DNA of 64,000 nt, from positions 16,620,545-16,684,544 of the forward strand of contig NC_088790.1 of assembly GCF_949628265.1 (NCBI RefSeq), in the 5' to 3' direction. This document shows, in pieces, positions 1 through 12,700 of the stretch (its first letter is position 1; the number at the start of each line of letters is the position of its first letter). The notes beneath the pieces were generated by a model. That model searched no databases and had not been told where the DNA came from. It saw only the letters and a list, made by a program, of their open reading frames with translations. Both the position numbers and the translations under genes were made by a program. Source of the DNA: Cloeon dipterum (lineage: Eukaryota > Arthropoda > Insecta > Ephemeroptera > Baetidae).

Positions 1-853
1 ATATTGATGGTTGTTTATCTCTACGGTTAATTAACTAAATGGCTCTCATAAAAACAAAAGGCAAATAAGTCATAAAATAAATGAATACAAATTTAAAATT
101 AACACAACGTAGTTGCTTTCATTAATTTTCTTTACTTAACAGTGTAGAATAACATAAAAGATTAATTGTTTTGGAAACATTTTTCTGGCGTTTTAGATTG
201 TAGGTTGGTGTTTAATTTTTAGTCTTGAGTCTCATTATCTATGTTGAACAAAACCTGAAGTGTGTCAAAAATTCTTATTTCTCAACTTGCACGCTGATTT
301 CTTCAAATATCTGTGAAATTTTTAACATATTTTGTAACTACCTGACACTGAAAATCAGCTAAATACGAACAAGAACCAGCCAATTAATAAAAAGCATACA
401 AAGAGAGGCTATTAAATGTATTAATCCTTATAAGGGCTGACGACCCTATTGAAAAATGAAAACATATATTTTTTAAATTTCAGTATTTGCAAAATGTAGA
501 AGTTACAGCAAATGTTTTTATAATTAAGAGATTGAAGGAGGGATTTGAATTTAAACAGAACAATTATAGCTAAGTAAATATATTTCTTCGTCAACAAAAT
601 ATCACAGAAGTGGCCAGATCACGAATGCATGTGCACCAAAGAAAGCCACACTCGCATATTTAATTTCTTTAACAAATCATAATCAATATTATTTGCATTG
701 AATCGTTACCTTGCCCAGAAAAAGTGATATTATACTGCTCTTAAAGAATAACAAACGTGCTAAATGTAATCGACATATTATTTTGATATCATGAGTGGTA
801 AAAAATCAAAATCTTTTTTTAAAAAAGCGTTAAGTAACAAAAAAAATATTTAA
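1..853. repeat. Upstream block of a predicted fourth CD36 copy, no gene in window
   Basis: No coding signal seen. The stretch is related to DNA upstream of copy 1 (about 4040-4440), copy 2 (about 7920-8190) and copy 3 (about 14060-14345). Shared words include the GTTGCTTTCAT region, the GAGTCT...GTGTGTCAAAA region at 230-290, and the AGTGGCCAGA...CAC segment with following ACAAATCATAATCA near 610-690. Because these blocks lie 5' of each minus-strand gene, this one should precede a further copy starting left of position 1. Confidence 0.6.
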
Positions 854-3845
854 CTAGATGTAACTTTTTATTAAAACAGATTGGGATTGGGTATACATAG
901 ACACCATCTGCTTCTTGTGCTTCATGGTGGTGATTTTCCTGAAATGCATCCGCAGTAATAAAAGCCGTAAGTGTAAATTGAATTAATTCTCACTTGTGGC
1001 AGTGGAGAGCGGCCTCAACCAAAAAGAGGACGCATCCTACCCCAAGCAATGTCCAGCGGATGGTGTCCACAATGCTGAGCTTGCTGAGCACTAAATCCTT
1101 CAAACTATCAGTTCTCTCCTCATCCAGTTCAAAGTATTCGTCCACCCAGAACAAGGGCAAAACCACCTCTGGCAGATTTTTGGTGTTACTGGGTGATCGG
1201 ATCGGCTTGATCATCAGGTTAAATTGCGCCCTCCGACTGGAGCGAAGGGGAACGCCAAATTTCTAAATTTAGATCGGTGTTTGAAATTGTCGATTGATGT
1301 TATCAAATACAAATTACCGTTTCGATATCCAAAAACATCTGATGTTCTTCCTTGTTAGGTTTAAGATTTTCGACCATTTGTTCATATTGCGGAGCCCCAT
1401 AGAGGTGAGGCATGGAAAAAATCACAGGTGCTTCTGTAAATTGTTCAGTTATTTTATAAATTGATGTTTTGGAATATTTAACTTTCCAAATATAAAAAAC
1501 TTTCGTCTGCTGCTTTTAGGCAACCCAGGGCAGCTTTTAATATTAATTACAATTTTGATCACTTTACAAATTACGGAAAAATGTAGCTTTCTGAAAATGG
1601 TCTGTTTTCAATTAATTAGCTTTTACCCACTGAAAATGACATATCATTGGTAAATTGCCATAAGTATATAAATAGAAATTTCATCAGGTTGCAAACAAAC
1701 TAGAATTTAAAAATTAAAAGTCAATATCCCTTGATGATGAATAAACTTTGTTCACAATTTGGCAGGCTACTCGGATTTAAAGTAAGATATACATTATGTC
1801 TGGGATCTTACTGTAACAAGATGTCAGATCCAGGACGCCCTCCTTGAGGCACGCACCATTCGAAGGACAGTAGCAGTAATTTTCCGGCATGGAAGACACG
1901 TTGCCTAATTGCACGGGGTCCACCACGTAGCGGTAGCCATCTACACCTGTGTGATTAATTTCCTTTTCGTAGGTCATGTAAAGGCTCCTAGAAATTGAAT
2001 TTGCATTGTACACACAGTAAAAACTCTCAATATCTGAAAGGAAAAAGTATGAATGTTATGCACGCTGCCTCAACCGGAGGTATGACGACGGCACAGTATC
2101 CGAGATTCACGCATACGCGCGATGTTACCAATTGGTTCGGTGAACTAATTTTTATCAATGAACATGCGAGTAACCCACTTTTAATATAACCGATTACTGT
2201 AAATTATGTTTTGAATGCAGTTCATTAGTACATAATTTTTATAATCGTCTTTTTTATTTGTCCACTAATTTTTGGTTAAATATTTCACTTTTTAAATTCA
2301 AAAACCAAAAAAATTAGTTCTGGTTAAAGTGATCTTGAAACGTTGCTAGTCATAGTAAGAATATGCGATATATCCATTTTAAGAAAAGTAAGCTGCTCTC
2401 AAACCTGATTCTTACTCCCCCATTTTTACAAATCAATCAGGAATAAAGGCATCGTACTTGCACAAATCAGTTGAGTACACGAAGATTTGGCTTTTCTTGT
2501 CCAAAAAGGGTGGGAAAAATGTGGCATCGCTTCCTCTGATAGTGTTGCACTCATCACCAGACCAAAATTGCAGGGTTGAGTTGTGCTCCCACTCGACAAT
2601 CTGTCCAAGTTTACTCACGTCCGATTTGCCAGTCATCACCTTAAAGTGGCCATCGGTATTTCCATTTTTCTGTATTTTATAGGCAACATTAGTCTTCTTT
2701 CCTCTCACCAATTTAATTTCAAATGTTTTTACATGGTTCAAGAATGAGTAGAAATAGTTGTCGTTTTTCTCGTCGTACCGGATGAAAGGTGTCAATAGTC
2801 CTATTTTGTAATTTTCAGCCATTTTTCCGCAAATAACCTCCCAAAAAATGTTTTCATGATTTTCCTTACATTTGATCATCATTCCGTCAAATAGAAGGTC
2901 GCGAACCTTGATTTTCGTGAAGACGGAAGCGTAATCGCCAAACAAGTCTTCATATGCAACACTCATCGCGGATATTCCCCACATGTCGTCCACGATATCA
3001 GCAGCAAGAACCAGGCCCTGTTTTGAGAATGGTATTAAATATAATGCTATATCAAGCAGAAAATTAAAAAAAATTTACCATCGTAGCCGAATTGAGCACC
3101 GTGACTTCGTCATCTTCACTAAAAGAGGGACCTGAGAGCTCTGGACTGAACTTGTAGAATGTCCTCTGCTCGTACTCGACGAAATTTCCATCTTCACTGA
3201 ATTTTATGTTTTCCTTTGCTCTGTTAAGGCTGAAAATCCAATATTAGATTATTAAATTCAGTTGTTGGAAAAGATATTAAGCAATAAACACCCTACAGGT
3301 AAGTATATGGGCCAGTTTCTTTCATTTTAGGTTTGGCGCCGTTTGATTGGACTTCATCTGGGTTCTCCACTTCCCAAATATACACCTTGAATTCCACGGG
3401 TTGAGACAGTTTGTTCCAGAACTTATAGGAGGTGCTGTCTTTTGCAAGAACTACATTCTGCAGCAGAAAATCAATATTAGAATCTCAAATTTTCTTTTAA
3501 ACTACAATTTTTTATGACTCAAAAGTAAATTATTTATTTACTCGCTTTCAATTTCAAGAACCTTAATTTTAAACTGCGATCTTGCGACAAAATGTTTTTT
3601 ACTTAATGCGATCACTGCCACGCAAAACACTATATTTTGGATATTATAATTAAGTTATATGCAGAAGATTGAAGCAGAATTGCTCTGCTGTGTAGTATTT
3701 GAATATTAAAATTAGGTCTGAAAAACCTGACCTTAATGATTTCATCCTCAATCATGTACGGGAGAAGGACCCATCCAAAAACGACGCCAACCGTAACGAG
3801 GATAGCTCCTAAACCGGCTATCCAGCCACCGATGTTACAAGCCAT
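854..3845 (-). CDS. CD36 / scavenger receptor class B family, tandem copy 1
   Basis: CD36-family membrane receptor; the family binds lipids, lipoproteins or apoptotic ligands through a large ectodomain held by N- and C-terminal membrane helices. Coding exons in gene order: 3732-3845, 3297-3457, 3079-3229, 2458-3017, 1812-1987, 1318-1433, 994-1262, 854-938. Phases join without a break to about 543 aa, a normal family length. Visible: N-terminal helix after MACNIGGW, the [14 protein letters not shown] stretch, GPYTYL, the Cys cluster [25 protein letters not shown], and a C-terminal helix ([19 protein letters not shown]). An upstream in-frame Met at 3893 was not used because the TATA box at 3899-3904 would put transcription start inside or below it. 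The last exon is uncertain: reading through the donor at 993 would stop at once after CHK, and the spliced tail reads past an AATAAA. Subfamily (croquemort, emp or SNMP) is not resolved. Confidence 0.85.
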
Positions 3846-3898
3846 GTTGATGCCTAACTGGCCCAAGTTGTAATGTTCATGTTTCACTTTCATACTGG

Positions 3899-3904
3899 TT
3901 TATA
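3899..3904 (-). promoter_or_regulatory. TATA box of CD36 copy 1
   Basis: Minus-strand CTATAAACC lies 59 nt upstream of the MACN start codon. The equivalent elements of copies 2 and 3 lie 75 and 58 nt from their starts. The conserved placement supports a real core promoter and decides the start codon. Confidence 0.6.
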
Positions 3905-3945
3905 GAATTAGTTGAAATGAGGCATGCTACTAACTACTGTTGCAT

Positions 3946-4767
3946 ACCCCTAAAGATATTTTAATGTCTCGTTTAAAATATGAATCAGGTGAAAATGTTA
4001 TACTTACAGTCGTTACTAACATTTCTCTTGCGGTCTTAGGTGGCTATTGATGATCGTTTAAATTCTCTCTGATTAATTTAAACTTAATAGCTGCCGTAAT
4101 AACAAAAGGCAAGTGTCGTTTAATTTAATAAGACGCAGTTGCTTTCATAATTTTTTTAATTAACAGGTACAATAACATTAACAGATTAATTAATTTGGAC
4201 ACCATTTTTTCTTCGTCAACAAAGTATCATCACAGAAGTGGCCAGACCACGAGGGTAAGCATGTGCACCAAAGAAATAAGCCACTCACACTTAATTTCTT
4301 TAACAAATCATAATCAGTATTATTTGAGTTGAATCGTTTTAGCTTGCCCAGCAAAAAGGTGATGTTATACTGATCTTTAAGCATATCAAACGTGTTAAAT
4401 ATGTAATCGAAATATTATTTTGATATCAAGAGTGTCAGAAGCATAAACACAAAAAACGTTTTTAAAAAACCTTATTAAAAAGATTTTCAACAAGAGAGTG
4501 TTTGCTACTGACATATATTCCTAACAACCATACAAATATTGCTCTTTGTAAATGATAAGGTATTGTTTTATTTTCCTTGTTATATTGTTGGCAGTAAGTG
4601 GAGAGTTAACTAGCAAGCAATACAGAGCTGTTTTAGTGTTCCTTACAATTACAAGTGCATCTACAATGATTACATACTATTCAATTGTCTACAAATTACG
4701 TGCTAGGTATCAATTAACAAGTAGATATTCCTTTTTTTCTTTTCGAATAATTTAAAAAGGTTAGGAT
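3946..4767. repeat. Intergenic spacer with CD36-array upstream block
   Basis: Spacer between the promoter of copy 1 and the 3' end of copy 2. Positions 4040-4440 are a close match to 590-800 at the left edge. The rest is AT-rich with no supported gene. Confidence 0.6.
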
Positions 4768-7694
4768 TTACGACATGGACTCCAATTCTGTCTGCTCCTT
4801 GGGCTTCTTGTGGGAGATTCGCCTATAAATCATACACAGTTAAAAATCGTACGGTTATACATCATACTAATGGTTACCTTTTGGAGTGAAGAAAAGCACC
4901 AATCAAAAACAGCACACATCCTACCCCAATCAATACCCAGCGGACGGTGTCCACAAAGCTGAGCTTGCTGACCACTAAACCCTTCAAACTATCGGCTGTC
5001 TCCTCATCCAGTTCAAAGTATTCGTCCGCCCAGAACAAGGGTAAAACCACCTGTGGCAGATTTTTGGTGACCGCGGCACCTCGGATCGACTTGATCATCA
5101 GGTTAAATTGCGCCCTCCGGCTGGCACGAAGTGGAACGCCGGATTTCTAAATTTATATCGGTGTTTGGAATTTTCGTTTAATGATATTAAATTCAAATAA
5201 TCACTGTTTCGACATCCAGGTACATCTGATGCTCTTCTTTGTTGGGTTTAAGATTTTCAACCATTTGTTCGTAATGCGGAGCCCCATAGAAGTGAGGCAT
5301 GGAAAAAATCACAGGCGCTTCTGTAAATTGTTCAGTTTAATATTTTTTTTTAATAATTCGATATTTTGGGATCTTGAAATTTCCAAATCAGAAAATAGCT
5401 ATTGGCTTCTGCTTCTCGGCTGCCGGCTGCCTAGGGCAGCTATTATAAATTACAAATTTGATCAATTTACTATTTACGGAAAAAGTTAGAAAGAGTTTAT
5501 TTAGCTTTATGCAAATCATCTGTTTGAAATCAAATATTTTTTATCTACTTAAAATACCATCATCATATCATCGGTAAAATTCCAAAAATAAAATATTTTT
5601 CATCAGGTGAAACCAACTGATTTTAAAAATTTCAAGCCATTATCCCTTGGTGATGAATACTCCTCGTTAACAGTTAGATGGGCTACTCAGGAATGTAAGA
5701 GATGTTTGAAATCTTACTGTAACAAGATGTCAGATCCAAGACGCCCTCCTTGAGACATGCACCAAACGAAGGACAGTAGCAGTAATTTTCCGGCATGGAA
5801 GACACGTTGCCTAATTGCACGGGGTCCACCACGTAGCGGTAGCCATCTACACCTGTGTGATTAATTTCCTTTTCGTAGGTCATGTAAAGGCTCCTAGAAA
5901 TTGAATTTGCATTGTACACACATTATTAACTCTCATTATCTGAAAGGAAAAAGTATGAATGTTAAGCACGTACGCTGCCTCAACCGGAGGTATGGCGGCA
6001 CAGTATCCGAGTTACACACAGGCGCGCGATGTTACCAATTGGTCCAGTTAACAATTTGTCATCAATAAACATGCGAGACCCCCACTTGATATTACGGATT
6101 AATGTTAATTTTGTACCAAAAATGAAGCTTGATTACTGCTTTGACGAAAAATCAAGGGCTCTCCGTATTATCTTCATAGAACAAAATATTTCCCACATCA
6201 AAACGAAAGTAATTAGTGATCTTGAATGATTATGATTACTATAGCCATAGTAAACTATTCAATAATTCTATTAAAAGGAAAGTAAGCCCACATTCCAGTC
6301 TCTAATTCCCACAATTTTATAAATAAAACGGGAAAGGCATCATACTTGCATAAATCAGTTGAGTGCACGTAGATTTTACTTTTCTCGTCCAAAAAGGGTG
6401 GGAAAATAGTGGCGTCGCTTCCTCTGATAGTATTGCACTCATCCCCATACCAAAATTGCAGGGTTGAGTTGTGCTCCCACTCGACAATCTGTCCAAGTTT
6501 ACTCACGTCCGATTTGCCAGTCATCACCTTAAAGTGGCCATCGGTTTTTCCATTTTTCTGTATTTTATGGGCAACATTAGTCCTCTTTCCTCTCGCCAAT
6601 TTAATTTCAAATGTTTTTACATGGTTCAAGAATGAGTAGAAATAGTTGTCGTTTTTCTCGTCGTACCGAATGAAAGGTGTTAGCAATCCTATTTTGTAAT
6701 TATTAGCCAAGGCATTGCAAACCCCATACCAATACACGTCTTCATATTTTTCCTTACATCTGATCATCAATCCGTCAAATAGAAGGTCGCGAACCTTGAT
6801 TTTCGTGAAGACGGAAGTGTAGTCGTCAAACAAGGAACTGTAGGCGGTACCCATCGCAATTAATCCTGATTCATCGTTCAAGATGTCAGAAGCAAGAAAG
6901 AGGCCCTATTTTGAGACAGGTATTAAAATTTTAGTATAAAATCAAGCAGAAAATACTATACAAATTTACCATCATAGCCGAATTAAGCACCGTGACGTCA
7001 TCATCTTCACTCAAAGAGGGACCTGACCGATTCGGACTGAACTCGTAGAATGTTCTCTGCTGAAACTCCACGAAATTTCCATCTTCACTGAATTTTATGT
7101 TTTCCTTTGTTCTGTTCAGACTGCGAAAACACAATAATGGAAGATAATTAAGATGTTTTAAAAGGGTAAACAATTAACACCCTACAGGTAAGTATACGGG
7201 CCAGTTTCTTTCATTTTAGGTTTAGCGCCGTTTGATTGGACCTCATCTGGGTTCTCCACTTCCCAGATGTACACCTTGAATTCTATGGGCTGGGGCAATT
7301 GTTTCCAGAGCTTATAAGAGGTGCTGTCGTTTGAAAGGACTACATTCTGCAGCAGAAAATCAGGATTAACAAAATATCATTGAAACTAGTTTGCATAACA
7401 AATAGTTATTTAACTGCGCGTTCCAATAACTGGCAATAGAGGAGAAAAGCCAAAGGGCTTTTTAGATTAAAATATTTTTTTAATTTGCTAGCCTTGCAAG
7501 AAATTTGTTATTTTGAATAGCATTGTTTGATTATCCAGAAGTGTGAAGACGAATGAAATTGAACCTGAATAACAACTAACCTTAGTGATTTCATCCTCAA
7601 TCATGGATGGGAGCAGGCCCCATCCAAAAACGGCACCAACTGCAACGAGTATAGCTCCTACAGCGGCCAACCAGCCACCGATGTTGCAAGCCAT
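4768..7694 (-). CDS. CD36 / scavenger receptor class B family, tandem copy 2
   Basis: Intact second member of the CD36 array. Coding exons in gene order: 7581-7694, 7186-7346, 6970-7120, 6346-6905, 5718-5893, 5205-5320, 4878-5146, 4768-4822. Each internal exon has exactly the same length and phase as in copy 1, giving about 533 aa. It has the same two membrane helices and Cys-rich ectodomain motif, with SFGACL in place of SNGACL. The C-terminal tail differs: the last exon reads RRISHKKPKEQTELESMS and stops before any poly(A) signal, so this copy has the cleanest 3' end. Start chosen at MACNIGGW, downstream of a TATA box at 7764-7769; a longer in-frame Met at 7739 lies about where transcription would begin. 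Expected at the plasma or endosomal membrane; the ligand is unknown. Confidence 0.87.
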
Positions 7695-7763
7695 GTCGAT
7701 GTCTAACTGGCCAAAGTGGTAATAATGTTCATCGGTCACTTCAACTCACTGTGGTTTGAACAA

Positions 7764-7769
7764 TTTATA
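7764..7769 (-). promoter_or_regulatory. TATA box of CD36 copy 2
   Basis: Minus-strand CTATAAATT lies 75 nt upstream of the MACN start. It sits at the same relative position as in the other two copies and is followed by similar upstream sequence. Confidence 0.6.
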
Positions 7770-9716
7770 GAAGCAGTTGAAAACAGGGTAATTAGGCACG
7801 CCACTGTTGCTTTCACCTAAAAGATATTTTGACTATGTCTATCTCGTTTAATATAAAAATTAGGTGAAATATTATTCTTTAATGTCATATTGAATATTTT
7901 TTGGTGTCTTACCGTGGTTACTGATGGTCATTTATTACCTCTCAGGTTAATTTAAGCTTGATGGTTGTTATTTAAACAAAGAGTAAATGTAGTTAAAATG
8001 AATTCAACTTAGTTGTTTCCATCAATTTATAAGAGGTTACAGTATACAAAAACAATAGAACAATTGATCTGGTGTTAAGGAAAGTAAAACTTTTCTTAAT
8101 TTCAATCTCGAGTCTAACTATTTTTAACGAAAACCAACAGTGTGTATCAAAATCTTCTTCCTCATTTTGCACACTGGAGTGGAAATTATTTGGTTAATAT
8201 TTTTATGTATATATTTTAATGACATTAAAAAACAACACAAGGGCAGCCCGTGCCGAAGTTTTTCCGGCTGGTGCTTCTTGGCAATTCAATCCTTATTATT
8301 TACATGTAATGAGTTTACAATAATTTGTATTTATTTATGTTTTTTACTCTCGCAATTAATGAGTCATAAATGCATACATAATTGTATCATAGTCAAAATC
8401 AATAGCATGTGAGAAACGCACTTCATGCAAAAAAGTTAGCTAAGACCTTGTCCAGAAGGACAAAGCCGAAGTGGGCCCAGACTAGTAAAATGCAAAAAGG
8501 AAAAAGACGCCATGAAAAAATCACTCTTTGAAAGAAAATTATCTCTTTTTATTTTATAAAAAACCTCTTTACTGCTGTTCAAGTTTATTTGTACAAATGA
8601 AAATTGCGTAACCACCAAATTAGGTTTTATTTTATACTCTACAAGTAGACTAATATTTTCTTCTGCAAAATATTAATTTTACTGCAGGTTGTATAGATTT
8701 ATCTTGCAATCCTAGTCATTCCTTGCGATCTAGACCAATTTTCGCCATTTTTTAGATTTCCTGATTGTGATTTTGACTCGAGAAACAAACTGTAAAAACG
8801 AATGTGAAAAAGCAAACAAAATAAGTCTACCTAAAAAGGTAGCGTGTGTGAGTTTAAATATTTTTATGACTGCATTGTGAAAAAATCTGAGACTAGAATG
8901 GTAGATTTGAAAAAAGAATCGATTTAAATTTTAGGATTTGCGAAGCGTAGTAGTGAGAGGAACTTTTTTATTTGTCAGAGATTGCTAGAACAATTGAAGT
9001 TAAAATAGATCGAAAGCAATTTTAATAAATTTCCTCTTCAACACACCATCACAAAAGCCAGTATATGCGTGCGCAACAAAAAGAGCCACTACTTCACTAG
9101 TTTTATTTTTCTTTTATTTATTGGATCAGACAAAGATGAAGACTATATATTTATAGAAAAAAGAATGAATACATTTATTTAAAATAGAAAAGGGTAAATA
9201 CAAAAAAATTTCATTCATTAATTCTTCCAAGTCGTCGGTTGTTTCCTGCAGTCATATTATATCTTAAAATTTAGTCCTTGGAGAGCGAGAAGCAGTCGGG
9301 TCGGAAGGGTAGTTAAAATCGCAAGGTTTTGTTTTTTTTTGTCTGAGATGGGGAGGAAGGGAGAGAGAAAGATAAGTGCATTATTTGCGAAGCGGGCTAT
9401 CTACTTTGTTAGGTATAGCATTTTAACTCTTTGGGACTTAAAACACGGTTTGAAAGCAGATGTCATGGAAATGAGAAGAATATGAACCTCGGTGGTATTC
9501 AAAAACTAATCGATAAAGTGGAGTTTTTGGTCGGTTATTTGCGGCTGCTGGGTCGGTAGTTTGCCAAAAAAGTATCCTATAATAAATACTCTTGAGTGTT
9601 AAACAAATGTCAGATTTTTTTAAAAAGAAAGTGTAAAAAACATATTTTTGCAAGTGAACTTTTCTAGACAGCTGTGATTTTTTAATGATAAGCAACTTTT
9701 GGTTTCAATAATCTAT
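7770..9716. repeat. Intergenic spacer with diverged CD36-array upstream block
   Basis: About 1.9 kb between copies 2 and 3. Positions 7920-8190 align with 1-290, and a weaker match to the CACAAAAG...AGCCACT segment appears near 9045-9095. No exon is supported; short ORFs here have no recognisable content. Confidence 0.5.
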
Positions 9717-12700
9717 TTACTTATTAAAATATAATTTTTTATTAAAGAAGGTCGGGCACATGGACGCCTGCTTCTTGTGCTTCGTGGGGGTGGTTTGCCT
9801 GGAATGCATCCGCATTAATAAAAGCAGTAAGTTTAAATTTAATTAATTCTCACTTGTGGCAGTGGAGAGCGGTCCCAATCAAAAAGAGGATGCATCCTAC
9901 CCCAAGCAATGTCCAGCGGATGGTGTCTACGAGGTTGATACTGTTGACCACTAAATATTTCCAAAAGTCGGTGTTCTCCTCATTCAGGTCAAAGGATTCG
10001 TCCACCCAGAACAAGGGTAAAATCGCCCCTGGCAGATTTTTAGGCATAGATATCCATCGGATTGGCTTGATCATGAGGTTATATTGCACTCGGCGGACGG
10101 CACGGAGGACAGCGCCAGAGTTCTACGTTCAATTAGTCAGCATCAGATTTTCTTATTTCTTTAAAGTTAAATTACTGTTTCGACATCCAGGTACGTCTGA
10201 TGCTCTTCTTTGTTTGGTTTAAGATTTTCAACCAATTGTTCGTATTGCGGAGCCCCATAGAAGTGAGGCATGGAAAAAATCACAGGTGCTTCTGTAAATT
10301 GTTCAGTTATTTTTTAAGGTATGGAATTTTAGAAACTTTTAAGTGTAGCCAAATCTGAAAAAAATTGTATGCTGTTGCTTCACAGCTCCCTAGGGCTGCT
10401 TTGATTAATTTAAATTTTGATCAATTTACACGTAACGGAAAAATTAGAAGAGGTCATTAAGTTGTGTAAAAATCATCTGCTTTTAATTAGTTATTTTTAT
10501 CCACTGAAAATAGCATGATTATAGTATTGTTAAGAAAAGGAATTTTCAACAGGCGCAAACAAACTTGATTTTAAAAATTTCAAGTCATTATTCCTTGATG
10601 ATGAATAAACTTGGTTCATAATATGACAGCCTACGCGGGTTTAAAGAAATATGTTTGAGATCTTACTGTAACAAGGTGATAAATCATTGACGCCCTCCTT
10701 GAGGCACGCACCATTCGAAGGACAGTAGCAGTAATTTTCCGGCACGGAAGACACGTTGCCTAATTGCACGGGGTCCACCACGTAGCGGTAACCATTTACG
10801 CCCTTGTGTTCGATTTCCTTGTCGTAGGTCAGGTAAAGGCTCCTGGAATAAGGGTTTGAATAACACATCATAATTCAACCTCAGATGGAATACAGACAGC
10901 TCATGAATTAGAGCCGCAACTATAGTTGATGAGCAAGGACGTTTCTCGTGAAATATGAAAAATATAAAGCTCTGCTAAAAACCGGGGAAGCTGAATTTAA
11001 TTTGTTTTGACTTATAATAATTTCACTCTATCAAATTAGGGAAAGTGAATGCTATTTAGCATTAAGCATTATGCACGCTGCCTTGACTGAGTGTTCGGCG
11101 GCACAGTATCTGAGATACACACAGGAGCATTAGGCAAATTAAGTGCGTGACACTATGCAATCAAAGAAATTTGAGCCCGCTTGATATAAAAGCGATAGAT
11201 ACGAATAAATATTTCGATTTGAAATGGTGTTTGACCTTTCCTTCAACAAAATCAAGACCAACGAGTTTGTTACATTCCTCGACAAAAGGATAGTGTTGTA
11301 TATATGAGCTTTTAATTTTTATGGCGGTGAGTTAAACCAAAGGGAATGGAAGTGGCGGGACTAACAACATTTAGTCCATTTTGTCCACTCCGATTGTTAT
11401 TCAGCACTGAGTACACGGAAGTTTCAAGCGATCGCCGATTCATAATTTTCCGCGACTTAATATCCTTTGCTAACTGTGCTAGTACACGAATTTATTGGAG
11501 GTAAAGTACGGCTGATCTGAGGCATAAAGAAGCCAAATCAGCTGCTGTACAGAGAGCGTGCTATTTTTTTCCTTACAGAATTCCAGTTAGAGCTATATCC
11601 ATCCTGATTTTATCCGCGCAGAGCTGAGCTTTCCAATAATTTTAAATGTCATAAAAATACCTGGGTTTGCATTTATTTCTTTTTCTGTTCTTAATAAAGC
11701 GTGATTTGTTATCTTAAATATTGCCAGATTTTTTCAGTATTGTAATTGGTATTTAAATACTTCTATTTTTGTATTCAAAACAAAATAGTTAATGTATATT
11801 AAGTCAAATTTGATCTTTACATTTGAAGAAAAGTAGGCTTACGCACTTCTGCAAAATCAATCGAAAATCTTACCTGCACAAATCGGTTGAATACACGTAA
11901 ATTTTGCTCTCTTCGTCCAAAAAGGGTGGGAAAATAGTGGCGTCGCTTCCTCTGATAGTGTTGCACTCATCCCCAGACCAAAATTGCAAGGTTGAGTTGT
12001 GTTCCCACTCGACAATCTGCCCGAGTTTACTCACGTCTGACTTGCCTGTCATCACCTTAAAGTGGCCATCGGTTTTTCCATTTCTCTGTTTTTTTTATGG
12101 CCAAAATTAGTCCTCTCCTCTCACTAGATTAATTTAATGTTTAAAGTTCTTACGTGGCCAAAGTACGAGTAGTAATAGTTTTCACTATTCTCATCGTATC
12201 GATAGAAAGGTGCCAACAATCCTTTTTTGCGAGTTATAGCCATTCCTTCGCAAGCTCTTTCAATTAATTTACTTGAATCGTCAATGCCGTCACATTTGAT
12301 GATAATTCCGTCAAATAAAAGGTCACGAACCTTTGTTTTCAGAAAGACGGAACTGGGAGCGCCAAATAAAAAGTAGCCGTATATCACCTTTATCCCATCT
12401 ATTCCCCACAACCAGTCCTTGATATCACCTTCAAACAATGTGCTCTATTTTCAAATTTTGAGAAAGTAATTAAAAAATTAAATACCATATCAAACAGAAA
12501 AATAGAAAATTATACCATTAAAGCCGAATTAAGCACCGTGACTTCATCATCTTCACTCAAATTGGGACCTGAGAGCTCTGGACTGAACTCGTAGAATGTT
12601 CTCTGCTCAAACTCAACGAAATTTCCATCTTCGCTGAATTTAATATTTTCCTTTGCTCTGTTGAGGCTGAAAAAAATAGATGAAAAAATTCAGATGTCGG

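Noticed and set aside
3843-3893. Longer N-terminus for CD36 copy 1 starting MKVKHEHYN (and the similar one at 7739 in copy 2)
   Set aside because: It would start at or above the transcription start expected from the TATA boxes. Copy 3 has a TGA in the same place, so the shared MA[CF]NIGGW start is preferred.
8140-8412. Hydrophobic plus-strand ORF of 90 codons between CD36 copies 2 and 3
   Set aside because: It lies partly in the repeated upstream block, which is noncoding beside the other copies. Hydrophobicity reflects T-rich sequence.
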